A stretch of DNA of 64,000 nt, from contig SNVD02010020.1 in assembly GCA_013180625.2 (NCBI GenBank), forward strand, positions 344,358 through 408,357. The letters run 5' to 3'. A program made the position numbers and the translations under genes. The first letter of the stretch is position 1; each line of letters starts with the position of its first letter. Of the stretch, positions 38,898 to 49,734 are shown one piece after another. The notes below the pieces were generated by a model that saw only the letters and a program-made list of their open reading frames with translations, ran no database searches and was not told where the DNA came from. The DNA comes from Boswellia sacra. Taxonomy: Eukaryota; Streptophyta; Magnoliopsida; Sapindales; Burseraceae.

Positions 38898-39330
38898 CTA
38901 TAGAATCACAACAGTAAATACAAGGCAAGAATGGTGAAGTTTCAAAGGTTTCAAAATTGTTACCTTAGCTGTTTAATACCAATAATAATACATCAGAAAG
39001 ATTCGATTTCTTCAAAGCAATAAGCTAGAAGCTACATATTAACTAAAACCAATCAAGTGATAAATCAACAAATAAACAACCAGATCCAAATACCTAACAT
39101 TTCCTGTCAGATCAACTAAAATTAACCGTAATTACAAACAATTAACAATCCACATTGCAATTTAAACATGCGAAATCAAAAACTAATCAGATCAACTAGA
39201 ACGAAATAGAATCCACTAAAACGACAACATATAATCCTTACACTGGATCCAGAGGCACAATTAAACGAACATAACTTCACAAATCTAGAGCCCATTAGTT
39301 GATCTAACAGTAACAACCTAAGATTCGTAC

Positions 39331-39376
39331 CTTCATCGTCACGATCGTCGTCTTTCTTCACGAGAGACTGAGCCAT
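39331..39376 (-). pseudogene. Captured first exon of coatomer gamma subunit (gamma-COP)
   Basis: On the minus strand an ATG at 39376 opens MAQSLVKKDDDRDDE, followed by GTACGA as splice donor at 39330. This is the characteristic start of plant gamma-COP, a subunit of the COPI vesicle coat at the Golgi. Only this 46-bp exon, its intron start and probably the 5' UTR/promoter (39377-39760) are present. The next recognisable exon downstream belongs to neurochondrin (38897), so the element may drive a chimeric transcript from the gamma-COP start. Confidence 0.8.
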
Positions 39377-39760
39377 TGTTTAATTGAGTAGTTGAATCTC
39401 TGAGATCTGGAATTGAATCTACGAGCTCTTTCTATGTGTGTTCTCTGTTAAGAACAAAATTCATATTTGTATTACTAACCAAAACCATAAGCGCAAGAGT
39501 CTCAAAAGCAGCTTGGACAACATTATGGAAGAAGAAGCGAGAGGCCATCCAGATGGCCTAGCGAGGGGCGGCGGTCGGAAAGGTAATTTGTGTTAATAGA
39601 AGGGAGAGATGGAGGAGTGACAGGGCCCCTAGAAGCAGACATTTGGGATGAGAAACGAAAGGAGGGAGTGGCATGTTTAGAAGAGAGAGAGAGAAAGAGA
39701 GACCATGGAAGGGTGGAGGCTTGATGTAGCATATATGTATATTTTAGGGTTGTGGCAGTG
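39377..39760 (-). promoter_or_regulatory. Possible captured 5' UTR and promoter of gamma-COP
   Basis: This stretch directly precedes the captured gamma-COP ATG. It includes a C/T-rich, higher-GC segment (39525-39720, minus strand) typical of a plant 5' UTR. No definite TATA box was assigned. The role is inferred from position only. Confidence 0.35.
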
Positions 39761-39818
39761 AAAGGGGTGAGACTTAAGAGAGGAGAAAATGATAAATATA
39801 TTTAAATAAATCAGTATC

Positions 39819-40234
39819 CATTTCTGCCTAAACGCTTGACACTCGAATCAACACTTGACACTAGATGAGAGTGAAAACAATTTTGTCGAGTGTCGGATAC
39901 ATCATCTGAAGGGTTTACAGTGTCGGATACAAAATCCGACACTCGACAAAATTGTTTTCTCTTTCATTTGACATGTCGAGTGTAGGCTATCCGACACATC
40001 TCGAGTGTCGAATGAAGAATCCGACACTGTGAACTCTTCGATGATGTATCCGACACTCGAATCCAACACTCGACAAATTGTTTCTCATCTTGTGTCCAGT
40101 GTCGAGTGAGTGTCGGATGAAGAATCTGACACTGTAAGCTCTTCGATGATGTATCTGATACTAGACAAATTGTTTCTCATTTAGTGTCGAGTGTCGAGCG
40201 TCGAATTCAAGTGTCGAGCGTTTAGGCAGAAATG
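39819..40234. repeat. 416-bp foldback (palindromic) repeat
   Basis: The left arm starts CATTTCTGCCTAAACGCT, and the right end is its reverse complement, AGCGTTTAGGCAGAAATG. Between them gtgtcggat and its reverse complement atccgacac alternate many times, with cgagtgtcg words, so the whole unit can fold into one long hairpin. It may be a foldback MITE nested in CACTA-4, or an amplified subterminal region of it. No clear TSD was found. Confidence 0.85.
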
Positions 40235-40677
40235 TCATTTTTATGCCTTTTGTGAAGGAAAGAGGGAAATAAAGAGCTTAGGAATAAATTGAATTTCAAA
40301 GGGTATTTGAGTCTTTTTGTCAAAAAACTATCTATGACATGAAAATTTTTCAAGATGTGTCCAAATTTCATTAAGGGCCCCTAATTGTATCAATTTTTTA
40401 AATTTTTCCATTATTATATTTACATACTTGAAAAGAGAAGATGAAAAAAAAAAAAGAAGGAAATGTGAGCGGGAAAAGGAAAAGATTATATCATACTCAA
40501 ATACTTATCACCCTTTTACAAAATGTGATAAATATTGGATTGAATAAAGACAAAAGTGATAAATAAGTTGAATATGTAGGTTTGACTTCCATATCAGTGT
40601 TATATTTGTCATTTTTTTTAAAAACCGTCAAATAAAAAAATTATAAAGTGACAACTATTTAAAAAATTCTTGTAGTG

Positions 40678-40714
40678 TTTTATTTATGGTTTCTATTATC
40701 AATCTATTGATATG

Positions 40715-40775
<61 letters not shown>

Positions 40776-41682
40776 TCCATTTTTATGTCACTATTCACAA
40801 GTTGTCAAACGTATTATGAATGTCTTCCTTGCCACTCTTTCTTTTACATTCTTGATAACCAAAGAAACATCAAATTAAGAATATATTTCTTGAAAAACTA
40901 CTATAGTTGCTTATTGATATAGCTTTTGTTGTGGGCTTTGGAGAGAAAAATGTTAGATATTTGGATGAAGAGAAAAAGATAGTTTTCACAAGTTTATTTT
41001 AATGCAAGAATAAATATTCAGTTTTAGTACTAGTAGAAGTATTCTGAAATTGATTTTTTAGGAGTCCGAAGAAAAGTCTCTGAAAACTGAAGAAAAAAAG
41101 TTCTTTGATTAATCAGATTCTACAAAATTTTTGATTTCTTTTTATAAAATAGTGATTTTATAATTATCTAATTATTTAAGGGTATATAGGGTAACAAAAT
41201 GGATGTAGAGAGCAGATCCAAAATTAAAAATTTTGGAGAAATAATGTTTAGAGAGCTTTTTTGGGGTTCATATAGTCCTATCTTTTTTTATAAAATAATT
41301 ATATTCTACCTTAATTCTATTTTAAATTTTAGATTTTAGATGATATGTATTCAATTAATGATTGATAAAGTGGATAGATTGATGATGTAATGAATGGTGA
41401 GATAAGTTTAAATTTATGCCAAGTCATTTTAAATATACGGTTACAATGTCATATATAGAATACTTGATTACACATTTAGGAAACTTTATACAATAAGTAA
41501 AGGGAAACTCCAAGTAAATTAGGCATGCGTCTGTTTTGGATTGTTTTTCACCCCCCTTTCTCTACCTAGCTAATACTTATATTTTATTTTTAAAAAATTA
41601 ATAAGATTATGTAATTGCCTCTCTATATATACTATTAATTCTTTTTCAATGCGCAATTGTTTTTGTTCGTGCGTTCAAGATG
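40678..41682. other. Intergenic AT-rich DNA
   Basis: No gene is seen. It includes the dinucleotide repeat at 40718, and the left end of duplicated block B from about 41400. Confidence 0.6.
40718..40775. repeat. Compound microsatellite (GT)n(AT)n
   Basis: About 21 GT units are followed by about 8 TA units. Confidence 0.97.
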
Positions 41683-42060
41683 CACTACAAGAAAATAGGC
41701 CTTTTACCGCGGTTTCAACCGCGGTAAAAGGACTTATACGGCGGGCCTACCACGGTTTAAGCCCGCCGTATAAAATGGCGCTGTAAAAAATAAATTAACT
41801 TTTTACCGCGGTTTTGGCCCGCGGTAAAAAATTTTTAACCGCGGGCACCTAGCCCGCCGTTAAAATTCGTGGTGTGGTGCAAGTTCCCGCGATAAAAACT
41901 TAACGGCGGGCATATCGGCCCGCGGTTAAAGCGTTATACTTTGAGCTTTACGCCCGCCGTTAAATTATATACCGCGGGCCTTATCCCGCCGTAAATATTT
42001 TATTATTTTTAATTTTTTAACCGCGGGCTGGTGGCCCGCAGTAAAAAGTACTTTCCAGGG
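41683..42060. repeat. Subterminal repeats of CACTA-3
   Basis: Dense accgcgg(t/g) and cggcggg words in both orientations, each unit containing ttttta and a GC core, fill the first 380 bp. Related words close the element at 46650-46757. Confidence 0.85.
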
Positions 42061-42466
42061 GCCATTTGTAGGTTTATGAAATCCGGGCCTATAACTGTAT
42101 TTTCACCTGTAGCAATTTTCAATATAATTCACATATGAATAGCTGAACCAACAAAATGATATTGCAATAAAAAAATAAGAATACAACATCAAAGTATATT
42201 TACATACATAAATTAATAAGTTATACATTTACATACAACATAAGAGTATCAAGTTTATTTGCAATCTGAACAATAATAGAAGTCTAGAACTATAAAATAT
42301 GTCTAAAAGTCTTATTCCCATTGAAGTTGTCATGTGAAAACAAACCTGCACAAATAAAATGTAATAATTAGATGTCTTACTATTACTAAGCTTATTAGAG
42401 TTTAGATAAATATTACAAGCCAAAATTTGTTTATTACTGAGTAATGATAAATAACTTCATATATAC

Positions 42467-44195
42467 CTAATTCTCCTCATTCTCCTCTTCATTTGTTGTT
42501 GCGATGTTCGCGTTGACGCGACTTCGGTGTGCACTGGAAGCATCCGGAACTGAAGCCTAAGACATTTTAAAACTTTTAGTCCTAAATATTTCATCATCAA
42601 GTCTGATTTTTTCATATATCATTTGTGAGAAAGGAACATCAAGTTAAAGTTAAGTAAATACCTGAGGTCGCACAGGTGGTTGCAGCTGCCCTTCGATGTC
42701 TGGAAATTTCTGTTGCAGAAAGTTGTACATCTGGGTATTATAGTCCTTCAGTTCTTTGTTCTCCACCTGCATTTCATGCAACTCTTGATGCAATTTCTCC
42801 ACATCAACAGGTTGAGAAGAGCAGTGACTTTTAATAGTGGACGGGGATGGACCGTGGCCATATATGCGGGCATAACCACGATGATCACGTCCCATTACAT
42901 CACGAAATACTCGCTCTGCCGCTTCATCTGTTTGTTGATCATCAGGTATTCTAGACATTCCTTCTCTTAATTGGCTCTACAAAATGATGACAACAAATCA
43001 AATGATAATAAAGAGGAACGTATAAACAATTTCATACAAAATGTAATACGAAATAAGTTAGGTTAAAAAACGTACAATTATTTCGCCACTCTCATTATCA
43101 ACCACATCTCCACTACTTGTAGTTCTAGTCTTAATAAATACACTGATGCGATCAGTTTTTTCTCCACTCTTTGACATCTTGATAAAGAAAAGAATTATTA
43201 GTTTGCATATACAAATGAAGAAAGTTACAAATAAACCGCATTAACTACCATTGCAAAATCTCAAACAATTCATATGAATTTACATGTTGTTAAAACTTAC
43301 CTCTTCCCTCTTTTTGGCGAAAGAAGTGCGTCCAGTCCTATGAAGCGCAAATTGATGGGCACGATTTGCCTTGTTTCTCTCTGCCTGAATCTGTAATTAT
43401 GAAGAGTCAAAACAAACCAATAAATTGTTAGGATGATTTTGTTAAAACGTATATGTTAACCATTATTTTGATTACTTACTTGAGCTCCCTCGCTGCTCCA
43501 ATAAGCGACCAAAATCCTCCAATGCTCTTTAGTAATTTTTGGAGGAGTAAAGGCTAAACGTTCCTCATCCGTCAAATAAGGCTTGTAAAAGTCTCTCTTT
43601 ACACGAGCCTTCCAATCCCTCCAAAGTACTCCCATTGCTTTTAAACAATGCGGTCTGTACTCATCCGGAACATCCGTATTGTCCTACATTTACAGAAAAT
43701 ACAATGGATTAGTGTAGTTAAACTAACTATATTTCAATTTATCAATTAGATATAAATGCAATACCTTCACTTCTTTCCAAATGGCATTTAATTTGTGTTC
43801 AAGCATAGCATGCCAACTAGTATAAGTCAATGGAGCCATTGACCCATTCCTAGCTATAATGCCAAGTTGTGATGTAAACGTCTCCTTATTTGGACCAATT
43901 GGCTGCCATGTACTGTTGAAATCAACATGTAACGGTTGCCCTGAGCCCCACTCCGCATTACCTCGAGCAGCGCCCCGACCTTTTGGTACCCGCGATGACT
44001 CACTTAAGCATATGAAATTAGTTTGACACCGAGGTAAAATTAGAACATTTATGTACAAATATTACATTTTATCTACAAACCTTGATCTCCCGCATTCATC
44101 TGAGATTGGGAAGATGAAGATGATTGTCTTCGAGATGCTGCCTCTCTTCGTAGTGCACTTTCCATAGAGTCATCTCTAAGTCTCTTTGGCGCCAT
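42467..44195 (-). CDS. TNPA-like (Ptta/En/Spm plant transposase family) protein, seven exons
   Basis: Exons on the minus strand: 44195-44081 (MAPKRLRDDSMESALRREAA), 44002-43765 (GRGAARGNAEWGSGQPLHVD), 43683-43480 (DNTDVPDEYRPHCLKAMG, WRDWKARVKRDFYKPYLTDE), 43390-43301 (IQAERNKANRAHQFALHRTG), 43177-43076 (MSKSGEKTDRISVFIKTRT), 42976-42662 (RVFRDVMGRDHRGYARIYGH, then a Glu/Gln-rich coiled-coil-like end) and 42556-42467 (stop TAG). All junctions from exon two onward are GT/AG and in phase, with no internal stop. The one problem is exon one to two: the only visible acceptor (TTAAG at 44003) leaves the frame off by one, so there is an indel or a different start. The NKxNRxxxxxHRTGxxSFA pattern is typical of the Transposase_24 family. 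Predicted length is about 380 residues. The likely role is binding subterminal repeats, possibly serving CACTA-1 as well. Confidence 0.82.
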
Positions 44196-46649
44196 AGTCA
44201 GCTGCAAAAATATATTAACATTAGAAAATGCTAACCTTATATATAATATATTAACCATTACAATAATACATGACATAGATCAAATGTCCTTTGTCTATGA
44301 AACCATAAATGTTTGATGCATATATAATGTAGACAGGCAAATAATGTTAAAGTAAGAAAGCTTTTCAGTAATATATCTGAAACATCATATATGTTACTTA
44401 TCATATTTCAATAACTGGTAACATTACATATTGCAGATCTTATCTACAATTACTGTCCAACAGTTTGCTATTATTACTCATTGAGAGTATGAGAGGCTCC
44501 AAAAGAAATTCTCTCCGCTGACACTCATTGTGCTCTAACAGTTAGGACTGATAAAAAGAGAAATAACAAAATAAAAACATCCATCGGAAGTGTTAGATGA
44601 TTCGAGAGTCAATTTGCTAGAATTACTGAGAGAGGTAGGTTGAAACTAGCATGTGCATCTTGGTTGGAATTAATTATAAGAGGTTTACCAACAGAATTAA
44701 GGATCTAATTTTTTTTAGGCTTTCTGGAAGAGATTCCTGCTTAGCTTGGCCAGGGAAGGTCAACAATACCAGCAGCTTTATCAGAGACTATCTAATGAGG
44801 CAGGGTCCATTGCTAGGGACAGCAGGTCAATGGTTAGAGAAACCTAGCTGAATCTATATTCAACGTTCTTTAGTTGGAAAGTAGAAAGATAAAAGACAGT
44901 TAGGTGACGAGGGACAGCGACAACCTAGATGCTTCCCCGGATAATTATACGCATGGCAAGCTCTTTGGAAGGTGGCTCTAGTTACATTGATAGCCTGGTT
45001 TTTGGAAAGTACAATAGAGCAATAATATGCACCAAAAACTGAGGTTCAGATCCATGATGGAAAATATAGGAAGCTCTCTCGAAACTTGTGTAGGTCAAGG
45101 TAGTCCTTATAACTTTTTAAACTGATAAAGCATATTATTTTGTTAACCAATCAGAGAAGCAGAAGAAATGGATAAAAAGACAGAATGATCCAGGAAGCTG
45201 TGCTCAAAAAGTGGTGAAAAAAGTGTGATCCTAAAGAAATGAAGCTTTTGAGTAGGGAAGGATGGCTAGGCTTAGAAGGGCTTCCTTTTCACTTGTGGAA
45301 AGGGAAGTCTTTTAGAAATTCGTGACTGGTGTGGAGGCTTAATACTGTTGGAAAGGAGAAGTGAGCATTTTTCCTTCCTTTATGGAGCCAAAATAAGGAT
45401 CAGAAAAGGATATGTAGGTTCTATTTTGTAGTAGTAGATGTCAATGATAAAGGCTTCACTAGGACGAGGTTGAAGATGATAGAAAAGGGTCAATTCCTCC
45501 ATATGGAAGCCAGAATATAGAGTGGGAGGGAGAGGGACTTTGCTCTGAAAGAAAAGCAAATCCTAAGATAGAGAAGATCTTAACATAAGGCAGACTGAAC
45601 TCTCACATGAACAGATCCAGGATAGCAGACCAGGAGTTCTAGGTGAGGCAAGCAAATTCAAAGCTCAAAATCCTCAATAAGGACGCATCTAAAGGACAGT
45701 TGAACTTCTATCCAGGATTGTAGGCCTATAAGAAAAAATCTATACAGGTGTCTATAAGAAAGTCTTCACTTTATTTATCAATATTGGGAAGCTTCAATAG
45801 CGCATCCAAAAACAACATTTTTTTCACTTTCTCTTTTAAAGCCCTGGTTTATAGATCGGGCAATGACCTTTCCACTCGTCCACCTTTCTCCACTAACATC
45901 TCCCATTAATTCATATATTCTTCTGCGTTCCCAAGCAAAAATAATAACTTCCAACAACTGGTATAATATTCTATTTACTATAATCTAATCTATTGTATGA
46001 TCAAAATCCTAGTAATGCAGAACTTTGCTAAATTCTCGACGATTATATTCCAACAAAATAGCAATTCCTTGAATTAAAATTTTTTTAATAAAAAGAGAGA
46101 AGCTTAAGCTACAAACAAGAGAACTATAAGCATTTATCAGTAATCAACAACAGAAAAAAATGTACCCCAAAGATACCAAATTTACAATAACTTTCTCATC
46201 AATCACAGGCTAGCAATTTTAAAAATAAAAGAATATTAAATGGTAAAACCTTTTCTTGCGCTGAGGTGGAGGGCTGCGGCCGCGCGAGCTGTCGCTACGC
46301 GACGGAGAGGAAGAGGAGGAGAAGGAACAGGAACGAGATCAAGAGCGGGAGAGAGATCTGGAGCGAGAGGAGCGGGAGTCCGAACCGGAGTAGGAGCGCG
46401 AACAGAGACGAGATTAGACGAGAGAGAGTGACTGAGCGGCGACGGAGACAGAGGCAACGACACCGATGGAGCCAGACAGAGACGAGAGAGAGTGATGAGC
46501 GCTGATCGAGATTGAGAGAGCGACAGCGATGGAGACAATTACAGGGACCAGAGAGACAGATGAGATTAGACGATAGAGAGGATTAGGGATTGCAAAATTA
46601 GGGATTGCGAGAGGAATTAGACGACTAGGAGGGAAAGGCAGATTTCCAA
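44196..46649. other. CACTA-3 right interior: retroelement remains and CpG-rich segment
   Basis: 44280-45780 has scattered coding-like remains, clearest at 45230-45345. 46250-46510 is unusually GC- and CpG-rich with GAGCGNGAG-type purine repeats; on the minus strand it gives a Ser/Pro/Leu-rich low-complexity frame, likely 5' UTR or promoter of the TNPA-like gene rather than a protein. Confidence 0.5.
45230..45345 (+). pseudogene. DUF4283-type fragment (LINE-associated ORF remnant)
   Basis: The translation KLLSREGWLGLEGLPFHLW followed by KGKSFRN matches the W-x-x-(L/I)-x-GLP-x-HLW-x-x-x-x-(F/L)-x-x-(I/L)-G pattern typical of DUF4283 / zf-CCHC_4 proteins, usually part of plant LINE ORF1 or nearby genes. 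It lies in DNA interrupted by many stops. Its upstream boundary is not clear. Confidence 0.5.
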
Positions 46650-46757
46650 AAACTTTACTGCGGTTTATTAGAACCGCCGTAAAGTTATTGGTTTTTTACT
46701 TCACTTTTTCATGCCCGCCGTTGATAGGTGCAGTAAAAGACAACTTTTCCTGTAGTG

Positions 46758-47736
46758 ACATGTTACACGATTCAATGTAATAAATAATTTGCTAAATCCC
46801 ATCAACGATCAAACAAAACAGACTTTAATTAAAATCTTCTTCTCTCTAACATCTTTTCAACTTTTCAAATGTTGTACCACCGAAAATTTATTGCTATATA
46901 AGAAAATTTTTTTGCATCATTTAATTCGAAATTTTTATTAAAAAAAGATTTGCTACAGGAGCAAATCATAAATTTTTAAAATCATATCATATTTGGAAGA
47001 TCAATACAATAAATTTATATTTAGAGTGTTAATACTAAATCATTTAGCTTGAAGTAAATAAAAGTATATTGTTGAAACAATATCTTGATTTTATTTATTT
47101 ATTGAAAGAAAATAATTTTATTTTAGAGTACAAATAGTAAATCATCATTTGATTTAAAGTAAGCAATTCCATTATTAGAGCTCATTGTTTTCTTGTCTCC
47201 TTTTTTATGTGTTATATGGCAAATTAATAACGAACGTTTCATTGGTTGCTTTTACTTAATAAACTGCTACATTGGCAACTTAATTAATTACTGTTACCAA
47301 AATCTGAGCTCTAACTTGAGTCGTCGTTCTTGTTCGACTCATCATTGTGAGAGGAGAATCGTGAAAAGAGAACTCAAAATAGAATACTTTTAACTACCTG
47401 CAGAGGCGTTTTTGGAAGGAAGCTGCCATGGTCAAAGGCGGAGGAAGCTTTACTTGTTGGGAAATATACAAAAACGAATTGTCAGCGTTTTTTGTGTTGC
47501 GGGTCTGATTAATAAAATATGGAAAATTAAGGACGAGGGAGGGAATCTGGGCATAAAAGTCTCAAGTGAGTGAAATTAAGACAAAAATCAAGGGTAATAT
47601 TTGATATTTACTTAAAAATAATTCAATTATATATGTTTAAGAATTATTATGTTTTCTCTTTTTAATTTTAATAGATTTTTGTTGGATTGTTTGAAGGGGT
47701 GTTTTAAATATGCATGTGATAATACGATTTTGAAGA
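46758..47736. other. Block B host DNA, no gene
   Basis: Non-coding. 46770-47455 parallels 12421-13038 joined to 17309-17345; 47460-47736 is not in copy A. Confidence 0.6.
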
Positions 47737-48599
47737 TGTTGGTGTCAACATGCATGTGCTATGCACATGTTATTTTTATTCAACTTGTGATAAAACAAGA
47801 ATATTATATTGTTTCCTATTTTACTGTTTCTAGAAGTATATTTTAGGAAGTATTTGATTTATAATCAATATCTTCTTAGATTATGACATTATTTAATGTA
47901 TCCTAGTTAACATAGGAGAATATCTATTTGTGTCCTAATTCCTTTACGAGTTAATTATATCACTTCCTATTATATCTGTCTTAATCCTAATAAAAATTTG
48001 ATTATGATTTTTACAGGATCTTAAGGAGATTTTGGTCAGGCATCCAATATATATATATATAACGTTATGTTTTCATAACGGATGAATGTTGGTTGTGTGA
48101 AGTTCATGTCACGGCATTCCAGAATTGAAAGGAGAGCTTCAACGTAAATTGGAATGCTTCTTTGATTTGATTTTATGAGTGTTTTATTCATGTATGAGAG
48201 GTTGTAATCATACATGAATTTTTTATTAGGTCTGTGTGAGTTAGTAGACACTTGAGAGAACTTAAGAGTTAAGTGTTTATGTAATTCAGTGTCAGACATC
48301 ATAGTTATGATATACTTAACAGTGTGTTGTTAAGTTACTTGCGACAGAGAGTGAGCAGTGTCACTAGAGTTTAAGATCTTGACGAGATTTTGTTTTACAA
48401 AGATTAGATCAGTGTGTGAGAGTGAGTCAGCACTGTAAACGATCCAAAAGATTGTACAAACTAGAACTTAGTGAATTGCTGCTCTATAGCTGTCCATGGA
48501 TGTAGGTTTTATAACCAAACCACGTAAAATCCTCCTGTGTTGATTTACATTACAGTTTACTGTTATAATTCTTATAACTGCATACTTGCAGAACTTATA
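47737..48599 (+). repeat. Solo LTR of the 4010-12159 Copia family
   Basis: It begins TGTTGGTGTCAACATGC and follows the family LTR to GCATACTTGCAGAACTTATA; the expected TCTCA end has mutated. A 5-bp TSD, GAAGA, flanks it (47732-47736 and 48600-48604). It is more diverged than the element's own LTRs, so it is an older insertion. Confidence 0.9.
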
Positions 48600-48604
48600 G
48601 AAGA

Positions 48605-49734
48605 TTTTATAAAACTTTTCAAAGATTTTGTTAATTCATTAATAAAATTTCTTTGATAAGGTATATAATGATTTTTAATTAATAAATTATATTTTCATCA
48701 AATATTTAATCATTGAGTATATAGAAGTTACAGTTATGAAAAAAGTAATGCTAATTTAGGCTTCGAAGTAGTGAAGAGTTGCTCCAAGCAAAAGCGACAA
48801 GTAGGACAAAATTACCAAGTGGGGTATTTGGTGTCTAGATCATGTCCTGTCCAAGTCTTTTCTAGAAGACAAATAAAAGATTGTTTAATATGATGAATTC
48901 AGATTTCGCACCCAAATTATTTTAACAATGGCCCAGGGGGAGAGTGAATTACCGAGTGAGCTCGGTACCTTGGCCTCTTAAATAATGTTAGATTATATAT
49001 TTTTTAAGTAGTCCACTGAGCATTTTGCAGCATAAGGTAACGAGATGGACTCGGAATATTAATTAGTCGTCCTATTACTAGCCAAAATTGGAACTATTTA
49101 TAGTCCACTAGGTTAGATAAGAGAAAGATCTCGAAGGTCCACATTTTGAATGTTATAGAAATGGAAGAGTTTGAGAAAGAATCAAATCATCCCAATCAAG
49201 AGAATTATCTTTTAAAAGATAATTACAGAAAAGAAATAAATATGTTCCTTAATAAAATCGATATCTGAAGCAAATTCCCTTATCGAAGGAATTCTTCCTA
49301 AATTAAAGTTTGTACAATTTATGGATTATTGTTGAATAAGGATTAAAAGTTTTAAAACTCCTGTAAAAGAGATGTCAGGATACAAGAAAAATATGTTTTA
49401 AACACTTCCAAAAATACATCATCTCTTCATAATTGATTTGAACGTTAGAGAGTTTTTAGACCTTTAGCCTCCTCTTTTGCATCTCGCTGGTACGATGTAT
49501 TAAAATATACTTTTAACATACATGTTAATATTATCATATTTTTATTAGCCATTAGTCATATGTGTTAAAACTAAAGTGAAAATGAGATTGTTACCATATA
49601 ACAATTCTTTTCAATTTTAAGAATACTTTTTCATTCAAAAGGTGTATTAAAATATACCTTGAACATATATGTTAAGACTATACAATCAATATTTTATCTT
49701 TTAGATTTTTTTCTTTATACAAAAGGTGTCTTAT
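48605..49734. other. Block B host DNA, no gene
   Basis: Non-coding. 48605-48985 has no match in copy A; 48990-49734 matches 17410-17770 and 19000-19330. Confidence 0.6.

Larger units (their letters stand above)
36590..40677 (-). mobile_element. CACTA-4: Pack-CACTA element with a two-gene chimera
   Basis: It starts CACTACAAGAAAAATG and ends ATTCTTGTAGTG. A perfect 3-bp TSD, TTT, flanks it (36587-36589 and 40678-40680). Subterminal repeats (ttggcggt) lie at 36610-36720. It has no transposase. The interior is almost entirely host-derived on the minus strand: a gamma-COP 5' end followed by several neurochondrin exons, plus a 416-bp foldback repeat near the right end. Confidence 0.9.
41683..46757 (-). 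mobile_element. CACTA-3: CACTA transposon with a nearly intact TNPA-like gene
   Basis: It starts CACTACAAGAAAATAGGCC and ends CTTTTCCTGTAGTG. The adjoining 3-mers (ATG, ACA) do not match, so the TSD has decayed or the insertion was atypical. Block A keeps the same flanking DNA without the element, which supports the boundaries. Its termini and subterminal words match CACTA-1. It holds one seven-exon TNPA-like gene (minus) and an insertion-like segment with DUF4283-type coding remains; no TNPD transposase is present. Confidence 0.88.

Noticed and set aside
40722..40922. ORF beginning with repeated Cys-Val
   Set aside because: It is produced by the GT microsatellite; there is no evidence of a gene.
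46236..46538. Ser/Pro/Leu-rich ORF and overlapping Arg/Glu-rich ORFs in CACTA-3
   Set aside because: They arise from GAGAGNGAG-type purine repeats that are open in several frames on both strands. No domain is seen.
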